Below are positions 9,866-18,790 of a stretch of 64,000 nt of DNA, piece by piece (position 1 is the stretch's first letter; each line of letters starts with the position of its first letter). The stretch spans positions 2,722,501 through 2,786,500 of the forward strand of contig NZ_CP011477.1 of the NCBI RefSeq assembly GCF_001010805.1. Reading direction: 5' to 3'. Source of the DNA: Spongiibacter sp. IMCC21906. GTDB lineage: Bacteria; Pseudomonadota; Gammaproteobacteria; Pseudomonadales; Spongiibacteraceae. A program made the position numbers and the translations under genes. The notes under the pieces are model-generated. The model made no database searches. It saw only the letters and a list, made by a program, of their open reading frames with translations, and had not been told where the DNA came from.

Positions 9866-10186
9866 TTACATCTGAAATTCAGGCAAGCGAGCAACCATGC
9901 CATCCATCCCGTCAGTGGTGATAATCTGGCAAGCAAGCCTGGAGGTTTCACTACGCTCGGGAGTCAGATCTAACATTTGTAATTCATCCTCGGTCGCGCC
10001 GCCGGTAATATTGACAGCACCACCTTCAATAATTACATGACAGGTACCGCAGGCGCACACGCCACCGCAATCAGCGTCAATACCTGGAATTCCATTATCC
10101 AAGGCAATTTGCATCAAGGACTTCCCAGCCTCAAAATCTACTATGTGTTCAGTGCCATTGTGCTCAATAAAAGTAATACTTCCCAT
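9866..10186 (-). CDS. [2Fe-2S] ferredoxin, adrenodoxin/putidaredoxin type
   Basis: 106 residues starting MGSITFIEHN with GGAGAACG as ribosome binding site. The cluster ligands follow the C-x5-C-x2-C ... C pattern (DCGGVCACGTC around residues 39-49 and RLACQ near 86), with one extra Cys inside the loop. It ends MVARLPEFQM, like other P450 partner ferredoxins. It is transcribed with the P450 gene and probably passes electrons to it. Confidence 0.92.
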   Translation of the reverse strand: MGSITFIEHNGTEHIVDFEAGKSLMQIALDNGIPGIDADCGGVCACGTCHVIIEGGAVNITGGATEDELQMLDLTPERSETSRLACQIITTDGMDGMVARLPEFQM

Positions 10187-10336
10187 AGCGTTCTCCTTCG
10201 TAAAGCTGTTTGGCCGCATTAACCACTTGTACCCCAACCTTGTCGCACAAGTAGAAAATGCCCCAAGCAATATTTACGACTTAAATTTTATTAAATAATG
10301 TGACCGTAAAATAATTATTTATAACGAAATTGCTCA

Positions 10337-12856
10337 TTAAAATTTATAGGTCGCATCCACACCAAAGGTACGCGGCGGACCTGCCTGGAAATAGTCGAAC
10401 CCAAACCCAGCCTGAAGATTGATCGCATAACCATCATACTCTTCGTCTGTAAGGTTTTTCGCCCAGATTGAAACCGAGTAATCTTCATTAATTCCTCGCC
10501 AGGTCATACGAGTATTCACCAATGCATAGGCATCTTGTTTGATATTTTCATATCCGCCTTTATCGTTATAAGCGCTATACCACTGCTTATCCTGATAATT
10601 AGCATTAACATTCCAACTGAGATAGCCGCGATCGCCATTGTAAAGCTCGTAATCAATTGAGATATTACCGCTGACTTTAGGAGCCGAAATCAGCTCATTA
10701 CCAGCTAAGTCAACTTCGTCATCTGGGTTGTTAAGGGTTTGGGTGTCTGACAAGGTCAGCTCGGTATACTCGGTATCAAGATAGCCAAGCCCCATCATCA
10801 ACATTAACTTTTCTGTAGCGGCAAACATAATCTCAGCTTCTAAGCCTGCAATAGTAGAGCCACCGGCATTTTCCAAAAAGTTGGATACACCAACAACGTT
10901 GATAAACTGCTGATCTTTATAATCGTATAAAAAGGCTGCGGCATTAACACGAGCACGCTGATCATAAAAATCAGATTTGAAACCTACTTCATAAGCATCT
11001 ATGTACTCAGGTCTCGCATAGGCATCTTCGAAATCGCGCTCACGATAATAAACACCGCCATTAAAATTACCGGAACGGAAGCCCTTGCTATAACTTGCGT
11101 ACATCATGAAGTCGTCATTGAAACGATAATCTAAACCAAGCTTACCGGTAAATTCTTGTTCCTTTGCCGACATTGGCGTCGAGGAGTCTGTGGTATACGG
11201 TCCGTGGGTATAACCAACCTCACCCGTTGCAACTAAATCCTCGACCGTTGTTTCTCCACTAAGTAAATTTTCTAGAAACACATCGATTTCAGCAATACCG
11301 GCATCGCCACCAAGGTTCAGCGGTACAAAGGGCTCGTCATATCGACTAGTATTACCAGGAACATATGTACCGCGCGGGCTACCATCGTAACCTTCTCTAG
11401 ATATATTAAGGTAGGCAAGGTCAATTTCGTCGACGGTATAGCGAATACCAAAGTCGATTCCAAAGTCTGCGGTTACGTCAAAACGAAGCTGCGTATAAGC
11501 GGCGTAACTTGTTTTATCGGTGATCATTTTCTGGTCTAGCTGACCAAAATCAAGCAGGTATGGATAGAACCCGGTCGCACCGGGATACGTTACCGCAACC
11601 CGAACATCGGGCGGTGTGCCGTAAATTGCGTATTCATTATGCATATCCATTTCTTCTTCGGCGTAATATAAACCGCCAATGAAATTGAACATGCCGTCGT
11701 AATTACTCGAAATTCGCAAGTCCTGACTAAACGCCGTAGTGTCTACCGCCCAACGTATCTCAAGCAGCTCTTCGGGTGAGCCGTCAGTATTCTGCTGCTG
11801 AGCGTAGTCAGAAATGCTAATTGACGAGATACTTGTGAGGGTGTGGCTATCGCCAATAAACTCTAGTTTGTTTACCAACATATCCGAATTAACTATTAAC
11901 GGACCGGTAAAGTTATCTTCAACCTCATGATGCCCGAGGTTTTGCGACGACGCCGAATAACCCGTGTTATCCATATAACCACTACTGTCGTCACCTTGGG
12001 CCAGAGAGCCCGTCACAATACCGCCTACGCCAAGTAAGCCATCACCACCATCAAGATTTCCACGTGGTTCGTTTCTCGATGCATTGGCTAGTGAATCATT
12101 TTGCCCATGGGTTAATTTAAGAACGTTATTTAAATTCTCAGATATCTGCCAATTTAGCGTTAAACGCAAGGCCTGAAAATCAATAGAGGATAAATTTGGA
12201 CCGCCTAACCGATTCTCTGTATAACCACTATTTCGGGAGAAGGAATATGCAAGGCGAGCAGCCAAGGTCTCGTCAATTAGCGTTCCCTCGACACCTAAAT
12301 CGCCCACTCGAGAATCATAATTTCCCGCGCCCAACTTAAGATTTACATGCGTTCCGTCATCAATCATTGGGGTTTTTGTTATGATGTTTATAGCTCCACC
12401 CGTAGTGTTTTTGCCGTATAGGGTGCCTTGGGGGCCGCGCAATACCTCAAGACGCTCAACATCAAAAAAGTTCATACCATGGGTATACACGGCGCCCATA
12501 TACGACTCGTCGGAGTAGACACCAATTGGGCTAGCCTGATTAGAGCTGTAGTCAGACATACTGACTCCGCGAATAGCGAAGATCGGTTGTACTTCACCAA
12601 AAGGCCCGCTAACCTGCATATTCGGTACTTGTGCAGAAATATCATTTGCACTCGCGAAACCGAATTTTTCTAACGAATCAGAAGTCATACCGGTAATCGC
12701 AACAGGAGTATCCTGCGTACTCTCCGAGCGCTTCTGCCCCGTAACAACCACTTCCTCGAGCATTGGCGCGGCCAACGAAGTCATTGGTATATAACTTAGA
12801 CTAGCTAAAGATGCACCTAACGTGATCTTTTTTAAGTAACTCTGAGATATGCGCAT
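10337..12856 (-). CDS. TonB-dependent outer membrane receptor
   Basis: 839 residues. A signal peptide (about residues 1-29, ending SLAA) is followed by a TonB box-like EEVVVTGQKR, the plug domain (QDTPVAITGM to GGAINIITKTP, about residues 45-165) and a long beta-barrel that ends in aromatic FGVDATYKF, as expected for outer membrane insertion. Its place beside the CYP153-ferredoxin genes suggests uptake of the hydrocarbon or a related hydrophobic substrate rather than iron, but that is inferred from position. Divergent from the aldehyde dehydrogenase across a region with an octamer tandem repeat. Confidence 0.93.
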   Translation of the reverse strand: MRISQSYLKKITLGASLASLSYIPMTSLAAPMLEEVVVTGQKRSESTQDTPVAITGMTSDSLEKFGFASANDISAQVPNMQVSGPFGEVQPIFAIRGVSMSDYSSNQASPIGVYSDESYMGAVYTHGMNFFDVERLEVLRGPQGTLYGKNTTGGAINIITKTPMIDDGTHVNLKLGAGNYDSRVGDLGVEGTLIDETLAARLAYSFSRNSGYTENRLGGPNLSSIDFQALRLTLNWQISENLNNVLKLTHGQNDSLANASRNEPRGNLDGGDGLLGVGGIVTGSLAQGDDSSGYMDNTGYSASSQNLGHHEVEDNFTGPLIVNSDMLVNKLEFIGDSHTLTSISSISISDYAQQQNTDGSPEELLEIRWAVDTTAFSQDLRISSNYDGMFNFIGGLYYAEEEMDMHNEYAIYGTPPDVRVAVTYPGATGFYPYLLDFGQLDQKMITDKTSYAAYTQLRFDVTADFGIDFGIRYTVDEIDLAYLNISREGYDGSPRGTYVPGNTSRYDEPFVPLNLGGDAGIAEIDVFLENLLSGETTVEDLVATGEVGYTHGPYTTDSSTPMSAKEQEFTGKLGLDYRFNDDFMMYASYSKGFRSGNFNGGVYYRERDFEDAYARPEYIDAYEVGFKSDFYDQRARVNAAAFLYDYKDQQFINVVGVSNFLENAGGSTIAGLEAEIMFAATEKLMLMMGLGYLDTEYTELTLSDTQTLNNPDDEVDLAGNELISAPKVSGNISIDYELYNGDRGYLSWNVNANYQDKQWYSAYNDKGGYENIKQDAYALVNTRMTWRGINEDYSVSIWAKNLTDEEYDGYAINLQAGFGFDYFQAGPPRTFGVDATYKF

Positions 12857-13040
12857 TTAATTATTATCCCCTCTAACACTATCGATCAAGTGCACATAAT
12901 CCACCAAAAGCAATCTCACGTCTTTTCCGATGCGGACAACTTTTTGGCAAATTAGGACAGCCGCATTGGCAATTCTCAAATGACAAAAAAACGTCCTAAA
13001 AAGCCAATACCAATCAACACTAAACATCAATAATCAGTTC

Positions 13041-13112
13041 AAACAAATAAACAAATAAACAAATAAACAAATAAACAAATAAACAAATAAACAAATAAAC
13101 AAATAAACAAAT
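13041..13112. repeat. Nine perfect tandem copies of an 8-base unit (AAACAAAT)
   Basis: Nine exact AAACAAAT units, then a degenerate AAATAAAA, all in the 301-base divergent region between the TonB receptor and the aldehyde dehydrogenase. The last unit ends 45 bases before the aldehyde dehydrogenase start codon. Perfect short repeats at such a place can change copy number by slipped-strand mispairing and shift promoter spacing. The rest of the intergenic region shows no other clear site. Confidence 0.95.
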
Positions 13113-13157
13113 AAATAAAACATTTATATCCATACAGACCAACATCAAGGACATTAA

Positions 13158-14678
13158 ATGAACAACGCCCATGAATTACCGCTTTATCATCACATCATTA
13201 ACGGCGATATAGTAAAGCCAAACTCTGGTCACTATATTGACGTGCATTGTCCTGCCACAGGCAATCTAATAGCGAAAACCGCCGATGGCGATGCGACCGA
13301 TGTAGACCTCGCGGTAAACGCAGCCAGCCGTGCATTGAAAAGTACAGATTGGCGCAATATTAGCGTAACCGCGCGTTCCAAATTGCTGTATCAAATCGGT
13401 AACACGGTATTAGCGAATGCCCAAGAGCTAGCTATTCTAGAGGTTCAAGCCTCCGGCGGAACGATCAAGCGGGTAATGGGACTAGATATCTTGGCCATCG
13501 CCGATTTATTTTTCACTCTTGCCGAGTCCATCAAAAACTACCCATTTATCGAAAACCTTTCACCAAAGATTTTGCCAGAACAAGTTCACACCATGGTCGT
13601 CAAAGAACCTGTTGGCGTCTGCGGCATTATTACCGCGTGGAACTTTCCGCTTCTTTTACTTTCTTGGAAAATAGCCCCAGCCTTAGCTGCAGGTAACACC
13701 GTGGTCGTAAAAGCATCAGAATTAACGCCAACATCGACATTTCGCTTAATTGAGCTAATTAATCAATTTTTACCGGCTGGTGTATTGAATCTAGTAAGTG
13801 GTACGGGGGTAAAAGTGGGTGACGCCCTAGTCAAACACCCCAAAGTAAATAAAATATCTTTTACAGGTTCCACTCAAACAGGTAGAAATATTCAAGTTGC
13901 TGCAGCTGCCACGCTAAAGCGAGTCACGCTAGAGCTCGGTGGCAAAGGCGCGGCTATCGTAATGCCTGACGCCAATATCGACTTGGTCGCGCATGGCGCA
14001 CTGTTCGGCATCATGATGAACTCTGGGCAGGCTTGTGAATCAGCTAGTCGATTAATTGTCCATGTCGATATCCACGATGAACTCATCGCCAAAATGAAGA
14101 CCTTGGCAGAAAAAATAGTCGTAGGTAATCCACTCGATCCTGCAACTGGCATGGGCCCTATTGTTTCGGAGCAGCAGTTTAATCGGATTGAGGCCTATCT
14201 TAAATCGGCTCAAGAGCAAGGCGCCCACATCGTTACCGGAGGAAAACGCAAGATTGTGTCAGGCTTCGAAAATGGCTATTTCCTCGAACCGACTATTATC
14301 ACCAATTGCCAGAATGATATGAAACACACCTGCGAAGAAATATTCGGCCCAGTTGTGTCTATTATAAAATTTACCGAGCTAGACGAAGCCATAAACATCG
14401 TAAACGATTCAATATACGGACTGTCGGCCGGCATCTGGACCGAGGACATCATTGGCGCCCAAGCCGTTGCTCGCCAACTCGAAGCTGGCTCAGTTTGGAT
14501 AAATGACTGGCACATGATGCGTACAGACGCACCCTTTGGCGGAATGAAGCAAAGCGGCTATGGTCGGGAGATGAGTCATAACAGCCTAAACTCGTATACA
14601 GAATTGAAATCGATTTCGACAGCGTTTGAACGCGACCCAAGTAAAAAATCAACTTACCACTTGGTCCATACGTTTTAA
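13158..14678 (+). CDS. NAD(P)+-dependent aldehyde dehydrogenase
   Basis: 506 residues of the ALDH superfamily. Motifs: the ITAWNFPLLLLSWK and PALAAGNTVVVKASE coenzyme region (about 160-200), FTGSTQTGR, the general base glutamate in LELGGKG (about 260) and the catalytic cysteine in NSGQACESASR (about 295). The C-terminal EEIFGPVVS and APFGGMKQSGYGRE stretches are in place. Probably oxidises the aldehyde formed from the P450 product. It is followed after 48 bases by an alcohol dehydrogenase gene, so the two likely form an operon. Confidence 0.93.
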   Translation: MNNAHELPLYHHIINGDIVKPNSGHYIDVHCPATGNLIAKTADGDATDVDLAVNAASRALKSTDWRNISVTARSKLLYQIGNTVLANAQELAILEVQASGGTIKRVMGLDILAIADLFFTLAESIKNYPFIENLSPKILPEQVHTMVVKEPVGVCGIITAWNFPLLLLSWKIAPALAAGNTVVVKASELTPTSTFRLIELINQFLPAGVLNLVSGTGVKVGDALVKHPKVNKISFTGSTQTGRNIQVAAAATLKRVTLELGGKGAAIVMPDANIDLVAHGALFGIMMNSGQACESASRLIVHVDIHDELIAKMKTLAEKIVVGNPLDPATGMGPIVSEQQFNRIEAYLKSAQEQGAHIVTGGKRKIVSGFENGYFLEPTIITNCQNDMKHTCEEIFGPVVSIIKFTELDEAINIVNDSIYGLSAGIWTEDIIGAQAVARQLEAGSVWINDWHMMRTDAPFGGMKQSGYGREMSHNSLNSYTELKSISTAFERDPSKKSTYHLVHTF

Positions 14679-14726
14679 GGTTCGCGACCCAGCTAATTGA
14701 ACGCTAATTATTAATAGGATACCAGC

Positions 14727-15917
14727 ATGTCTAGCTCACATTACTATCAGTACAATATGCGCAGCACGATTCATTGCGCCGCAGGCTCAGTTATTCGCAT
14801 ACCCGCGCTATTTGAAGGCATGGGTGCCAAAAGAGTGGTGCTATTTAGCGATATTGGTCTCGAACAGGCCGGCATCGTAGACCAAATAAAGGCAGTATTC
14901 GCCAGCTGCTCTAGCAATAAAGCCGTGCTAGTAGGCGTTTATACCGGCATAAGCCAAGACGCAGCCTGCCAATCCGTAAACGCTGCAACTGCTTATGCTA
15001 GGTCCGTGGCGGCCGATGCCATTCTGGCAGTGGGTGGCGGCAGTGTTCTAGATGCCTCAAAAGGTGTCAAATACTCCCTTCAACACGGGGCAACAGATAT
15101 CGCCGACTTACTTCAGAGTGGGATTAAAATTGATGCCTGGCCAAGCTGCCAGCACTCGGGGATCCCTCATATCGGCGTACCTACCACTGCTGGCACAGGA
15201 GCAGAGGTTTCACCAGTAGCGGTGTTCTACAATGAAGCCTTAGGTATTAAAACCAACCTTGTCGCGCCTTTTCTAGAGCCCGACATGGCGGTACTAGACG
15301 GGAATCTGTGCTTAGGACTACCGGACTTCCTCACCGCTGCAACAGGAATGGATGCTCTAACACACGCACTGGAGGCTGTCGCCTCGCCAACTGCGAATGC
15401 CATGACAGATGCTCACGCATTTCATGCCGCACAAATGATTGTCGAAAATTTGCCCAAGGTGATCGATAATGGCAAGGACGTTGTCGCGCGCTCAAATATG
15501 TTACAAGCGAGCAGCCTAGCAATCGACGCCTTCGGCGGTAGCCTAAACGCAATCCCCATTCACAACTGCGCCCACGCATTCGGCGGCATGTTCCACATCC
15601 CCCACGGCGACGCCAATGCCGCGCTCCTTCCCGTCGTGATGGAAGCATGCCCTGAATTTTATGCAGGCAAAGGGCAGCGGCTCGCCAAAGCACTCAATCT
15701 TTCTCAAAATGGTAGTGACCAAGAACTATTGGGCAATTGCATTAAATTCTTAATAGACTTCCAACAGCGCATAGGCTGTACAACCAACTTTAAACGCTGG
15801 GAGGTCAACCAAGATAAGCAAGATGCTATTTACCATGCGATTGCATCTGACCCTGCCGCAATGTTTTACAATATACCCCCTGCAGCGATGGCTAAAATTG
15901 TTCAAGCGGTATGCTGA
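14727..15917 (+). CDS. Iron-containing (group III) alcohol dehydrogenase
   Basis: 396 residues. The nucleotide-binding GGGSVLDASKG (about residue 105), GVPTTAGTGAEVSPVAVF (about 150) and the metal-site histidines in HNCAHAFGGMFHIPHGDANA (about 280-300) are diagnostic of Fe-ADHs. It would oxidise the alcohol made by the P450 to the aldehyde used by the upstream dehydrogenase. It is 48 bases after that gene and 99 bases before a small exported protein gene on the same strand. Confidence 0.92.
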   Translation: MSSSHYYQYNMRSTIHCAAGSVIRIPALFEGMGAKRVVLFSDIGLEQAGIVDQIKAVFASCSSNKAVLVGVYTGISQDAACQSVNAATAYARSVAADAILAVGGGSVLDASKGVKYSLQHGATDIADLLQSGIKIDAWPSCQHSGIPHIGVPTTAGTGAEVSPVAVFYNEALGIKTNLVAPFLEPDMAVLDGNLCLGLPDFLTAATGMDALTHALEAVASPTANAMTDAHAFHAAQMIVENLPKVIDNGKDVVARSNMLQASSLAIDAFGGSLNAIPIHNCAHAFGGMFHIPHGDANAALLPVVMEACPEFYAGKGQRLAKALNLSQNGSDQELLGNCIKFLIDFQQRIGCTTNFKRWEVNQDKQDAIYHAIASDPAAMFYNIPPAAMAKIVQAVC

Positions 15918-16016
15918 GAGGAGCGAATTAAAGCAGCGTAATACTGGATGTATTAGCTTACTCAAAGAGCATGGACGCTCGTATAACCCCGTCACTTTTA
16001 TATACCGGAGAAAATA

Positions 16017-16442
16017 ATGTTAAAAAAACTACTTCCGTACTCAACTTTAACCGCAGCATTAATGACTGGCCCATCACTTGTCAACGCCCAAAGCTTAGGT
16101 CCGCTTCAGGGTATTACCGACACATTGGGGAGCCTAAGCGGGGGATTAGTGGTGACGCTAGTTGACCCACTCCAAGCAACCACCGCAGCCATTGGGTTAA
16201 ATTCGTCACCGCTATTCAATATACTGCCAAATAATCCATTACTAATCACTTATGATGTTCTATTAAAAGGGCCGGAAAATACTATCGTTATCAGCGATCT
16301 ACTACAGGGCAACCTAATCATAAATAACGTTCTCTCCGGATTACCTGGTGGCGATGTAATACAGGCGACTTACAGTGAAAATTTAAAGCCATTTATTCCA
16401 ACCCTTCCCCTAATCGATGGGCTGATTAATTCACAACTTTAA
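16017..16442 (+). CDS. Small exported protein of unknown function
   Basis: 141 residues with a clear signal peptide (MLKKLLP, a hydrophobic core, cleavage probably after VNA near residue 24). The mature part is rich in Leu, Ile, Asn and Gly and contains very few charged residues, with turns such as GSLSGG, LPNNPL and GLPGGD. I recognise no family. Position at the end of the ALDH-ADH operon suggests a role in handling the hydrophobic substrate at the cell surface, but this is only a guess. The start follows a GGAGAA site. Confidence 0.75.
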   Translation: MLKKLLPYSTLTAALMTGPSLVNAQSLGPLQGITDTLGSLSGGLVVTLVDPLQATTAAIGLNSSPLFNILPNNPLLITYDVLLKGPENTIVISDLLQGNLIINNVLSGLPGGDVIQATYSENLKPFIPTLPLIDGLINSQL

Positions 16443-16456
16443 AACACCTTTCACCG

Positions 16457-16478
16457 CTCGCCCGTAAATGCGGGCGAG
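16457..16478 (+). terminator. Stem-loop after the exported protein gene
   Basis: Stem CTCGCCCG / CGGGCGAG with a six-base loop, 14 bases after the stop codon, followed by only a short T-containing stretch. A weak terminator or an mRNA 3' stem. The following region to 16696 shows nothing else clear. Confidence 0.55.
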
Positions 16479-16696
16479 TGTTCCCGCGCTATATTTAGTT
16501 CGTCATACAGTAGCCCCCCGAAACCAATATAAACAAACAGCACCAAAGCAGCCGTGCAGACAATGGGTAGCTCCCCCGCCTACACCGAAGTGCCACTCAT
16601 TCCCTGAGTAGGAAACTCTGCATATTCTTGCTATGCTCCGAGCAGATCAAAAACGTACCCACAACGATAACAATACCTATATACCTGTGAGACTCA

Positions 16697-17710
16697 ATGA
16701 CTGCACGCGTACGGGCCAGCTGCCTAAATAATTTTGTATCCCTAATTGAGGAGCTACAAGGTAATGCTGAGGATTTATGCCTCAAAGCAGGTATAGATTA
16801 CAGTCAACTAGATCAGGAAGACTATTTTTTCCCATATCAAAGCTTTATCGACCTACTTGAGTTAAGTGCCACAAGCCTAAATCTACCCAATATTGGCTTA
16901 CAACTTGCTATGCGACAGGATCACTCTATTCTTGGTCCAGTTGCTTTTTTAGCACTATCTGCGCACGATGTCAGGTCAGCATTAACAAGTGTAGGAAAAT
17001 TTCTGTACCATTTCACCCCCGCCATTTCACTCACATTGAGAGAGAGTGAGGACCAGCCAAGCTATGCCTGCTTAGAGCTCGTCAACGCCAATAACAGCCG
17101 CCAGGCAGTAGAGCACGCTGTCGCTTGCACACTTCACATTATTCACCTGCTTACCGAAGGAAAATTTAAAGCGCGGGCCGTTCATTTCCGCCATTCAAAA
17201 ATTGGTCCCGAAAAGCATTATCAAAGCGCGTTCAATTGCCCAACGGTATTTAATCAAAAATATGATTCAATAGAGCTCGACACCGACTTTTTAGATATCG
17301 AATTGAGCTCCCACAACCCTCAGCTTCACGGTTTGGTATCCAGCTACCTCTCGATGGTAGAAATAGATTCCAACTCCACAAGTAAACCGAATTTATCGAC
17401 CAGCAAGCAAGCTCGTCATTTAATTCAAAAACTGCTACCGACCGGCCAACTGTCACGCCCCGTAATTGCAGAAAACATGAAACTTCATGAACGTGCCCTG
17501 CACCGAAAATTGCAATCTGAAGGGTATACCTTTGAAGCACTTGTTGACGAAGTTAGGATTACTGAAGCTAAAAAACTTCTTGCGCACGACGCCATACCCA
17601 TGTCACAAATAGCGGGTTTATTGGGGTACAACGAACAAAGCTCATTTAATAGAGCGTTTAAACGCTGGTTTAATATGACGCCAAAACAATATTTGCAAAG
17701 CAAACCTTAG
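16697..17710 (+). CDS. AraC-family transcriptional regulator
   Basis: 337 residues. The N-terminal ligand-binding domain (Arabinose_bd type, GLQLAMRQDHSILGPVAFLAL at about residues 73-93) is followed by a C-terminal double helix-turn-helix (VIAENMKLHERALHRKLQ and MSQIAGLLGYNEQSSFNRAF, then RWFNMTPKQYL). Same class as the regulator at 6122. Being next to the alcohol/aldehyde dehydrogenase operon, it is the likely controller of the hydrocarbon cluster. Confidence 0.88.
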   Translation: MTARVRASCLNNFVSLIEELQGNAEDLCLKAGIDYSQLDQEDYFFPYQSFIDLLELSATSLNLPNIGLQLAMRQDHSILGPVAFLALSAHDVRSALTSVGKFLYHFTPAISLTLRESEDQPSYACLELVNANNSRQAVEHAVACTLHIIHLLTEGKFKARAVHFRHSKIGPEKHYQSAFNCPTVFNQKYDSIELDTDFLDIELSSHNPQLHGLVSSYLSMVEIDSNSTSKPNLSTSKQARHLIQKLLPTGQLSRPVIAENMKLHERALHRKLQSEGYTFEALVDEVRITEAKKLLAHDAIPMSQIAGLLGYNEQSSFNRAFKRWFNMTPKQYLQSKP

Positions 17711-17724
17711 GCTAAATTAAAGTT

Positions 17725-18123
17725 TCACTCTTTAACCAAAAACTGCGCCCTAGCCATTGCTATAGGCGCAGCTTCATCTTCCTGCCACGCACTTATACTC
17801 ACGTTAATCATTCGCCTACCGAGATAGACCAACTTGCAGCGCGAATGTGTAGCCACATACTTGCCTGCACGCACATAGTCCACCGCGAAATCGACCACCT
17901 TGGGAAATTTTTCACTGTTGCTATGCCGCAAGACATACATCATTGCCGACAACTCCATAAAACCAGCAATTGCCCCACCATGTAACGCTGGCAGTGTCGG
18001 GTTGCCGATATTGCTCTTTTTGGTCGGTAACAAAAAGCAATCGTTCTCCCCTCCCACTTGTATACCAAGCGTTTGCGCATAAGGAACTCGGTTAATAAGT
18101 TGATGCAATTCCAAATCATTCAT
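17725..18123 (-). CDS. PaaI-type hotdog thioesterase (downstream of a pair)
   Basis: 132 residues from the ATG at 18123, which overlaps the stop of the upstream gene by eight bases and is therefore likely to be translationally coupled. An alternative ATG four codons upstream is possible. The hotdog core is LPALHGGAIAGFMELSAM (about 50-67), where HGG is the typical loop, followed by VDFAVDYVRAGK. Expected to hydrolyse an acyl-CoA. The HGGAIAGFMELS segment has a Glu at the usual acid position. Confidence 0.82.
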   Translation of the reverse strand: MNDLELHQLINRVPYAQTLGIQVGGENDCFLLPTKKSNIGNPTLPALHGGAIAGFMELSAMMYVLRHSNSEKFPKVVDFAVDYVRAGKYVATHSRCKLVYLGRRMINVSISAWQEDEAAPIAMARAQFLVKE

Positions 18124-18640
18124 TGTCGCTACCACGGGACTTCTGCCCTGATTGTTTCAATTTTTGCGCTGCACGAAACTCACGACGCATATCGGTAAAC
18201 AACGCGAGCTCCATTCGGAAGAAATTACCAACAGCGGATGCAATTGGCTTCTCGCGATCACCATGATGGGCAAGAGCTCGCGCAAAAATCACACTCTCAG
18301 TGACGCGATAAACCTCCGCGTCGGCATACACCGTTTGGCCAGGGGTCGCCGCGCGCATATAATCGATACGTAAATCGATGGTTGGCGTCATCGCCAAATC
18401 TACTAATACCGTCGCGGCGGCAAAGCCACAGCAAGTATCCAATAAGGCGGTGATTGCGCCGCCATGAATAACGCCCGTATCCGGGTCACCAATCAATGTG
18501 TCGCTGTAGGACATAGACATACCAACCCGATGACGCTCAACATATTCTGGGCGAATGCCTAAGGTCGTAAAATGATCGCCTTCATTGGCCGTTAAAACGG
18601 TATCAACGAAACGAAGTAGCTCTTCAAAATCCAATGCCAT
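18116..18640 (-). CDS. PaaI-type hotdog thioesterase (upstream of a pair)
   Basis: 174 residues. The hotdog core contains DTGVIHGGAITALLDTCCGFAA (about 53-74; Asp at the usual acid position) and IDLRIDYMRAA. It has a longer C-terminal tail rich in basic residues. First gene of a two-gene operon with a paralogous thioesterase. Acyl-CoA hydrolysis is the family function; the chain length is unknown. These may release the acid formed by the hydrocarbon pathway. Confidence 0.84.
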   Translation of the reverse strand: MALDFEELLRFVDTVLTANEGDHFTTLGIRPEYVERHRVGMSMSYSDTLIGDPDTGVIHGGAITALLDTCCGFAAATVLVDLAMTPTIDLRIDYMRAATPGQTVYADAEVYRVTESVIFARALAHHGDREKPIASAVGNFFRMELALFTDMRREFRAAQKLKQSGQKSRGSDNE

Positions 18641-18735
18641 TATTTATCCCGAAATAGCTATTCGACCGAGTATAAACGGCCGCAGCCCAGCATTTTACCA
18701 AGTTAACGTCTAAAAGGGTGAAAACACCATAAGAC

Positions 18736-18769
18736 AAAAAAAGCCGCCACCGAAAATCGGTAGCGGCTT
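18736..18769 (-). terminator. Terminator after the symporter fragment
   Basis: Read on the minus strand: a stem made by AAGCCGC / GCGGCTT, extended by an ACCGA / TCGGT inner pairing, then a T run. It lies 22 bases after the stop of the gene ending at 18791. Confidence 0.85.
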
Positions 18770-18790
18770 GGCGCCTCGCGCTATGTGAGC

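Noticed and set aside
13041-13112. Possible CRISPR array
   Set aside because: The octamers are contiguous with no spacers, so this is a simple tandem repeat.
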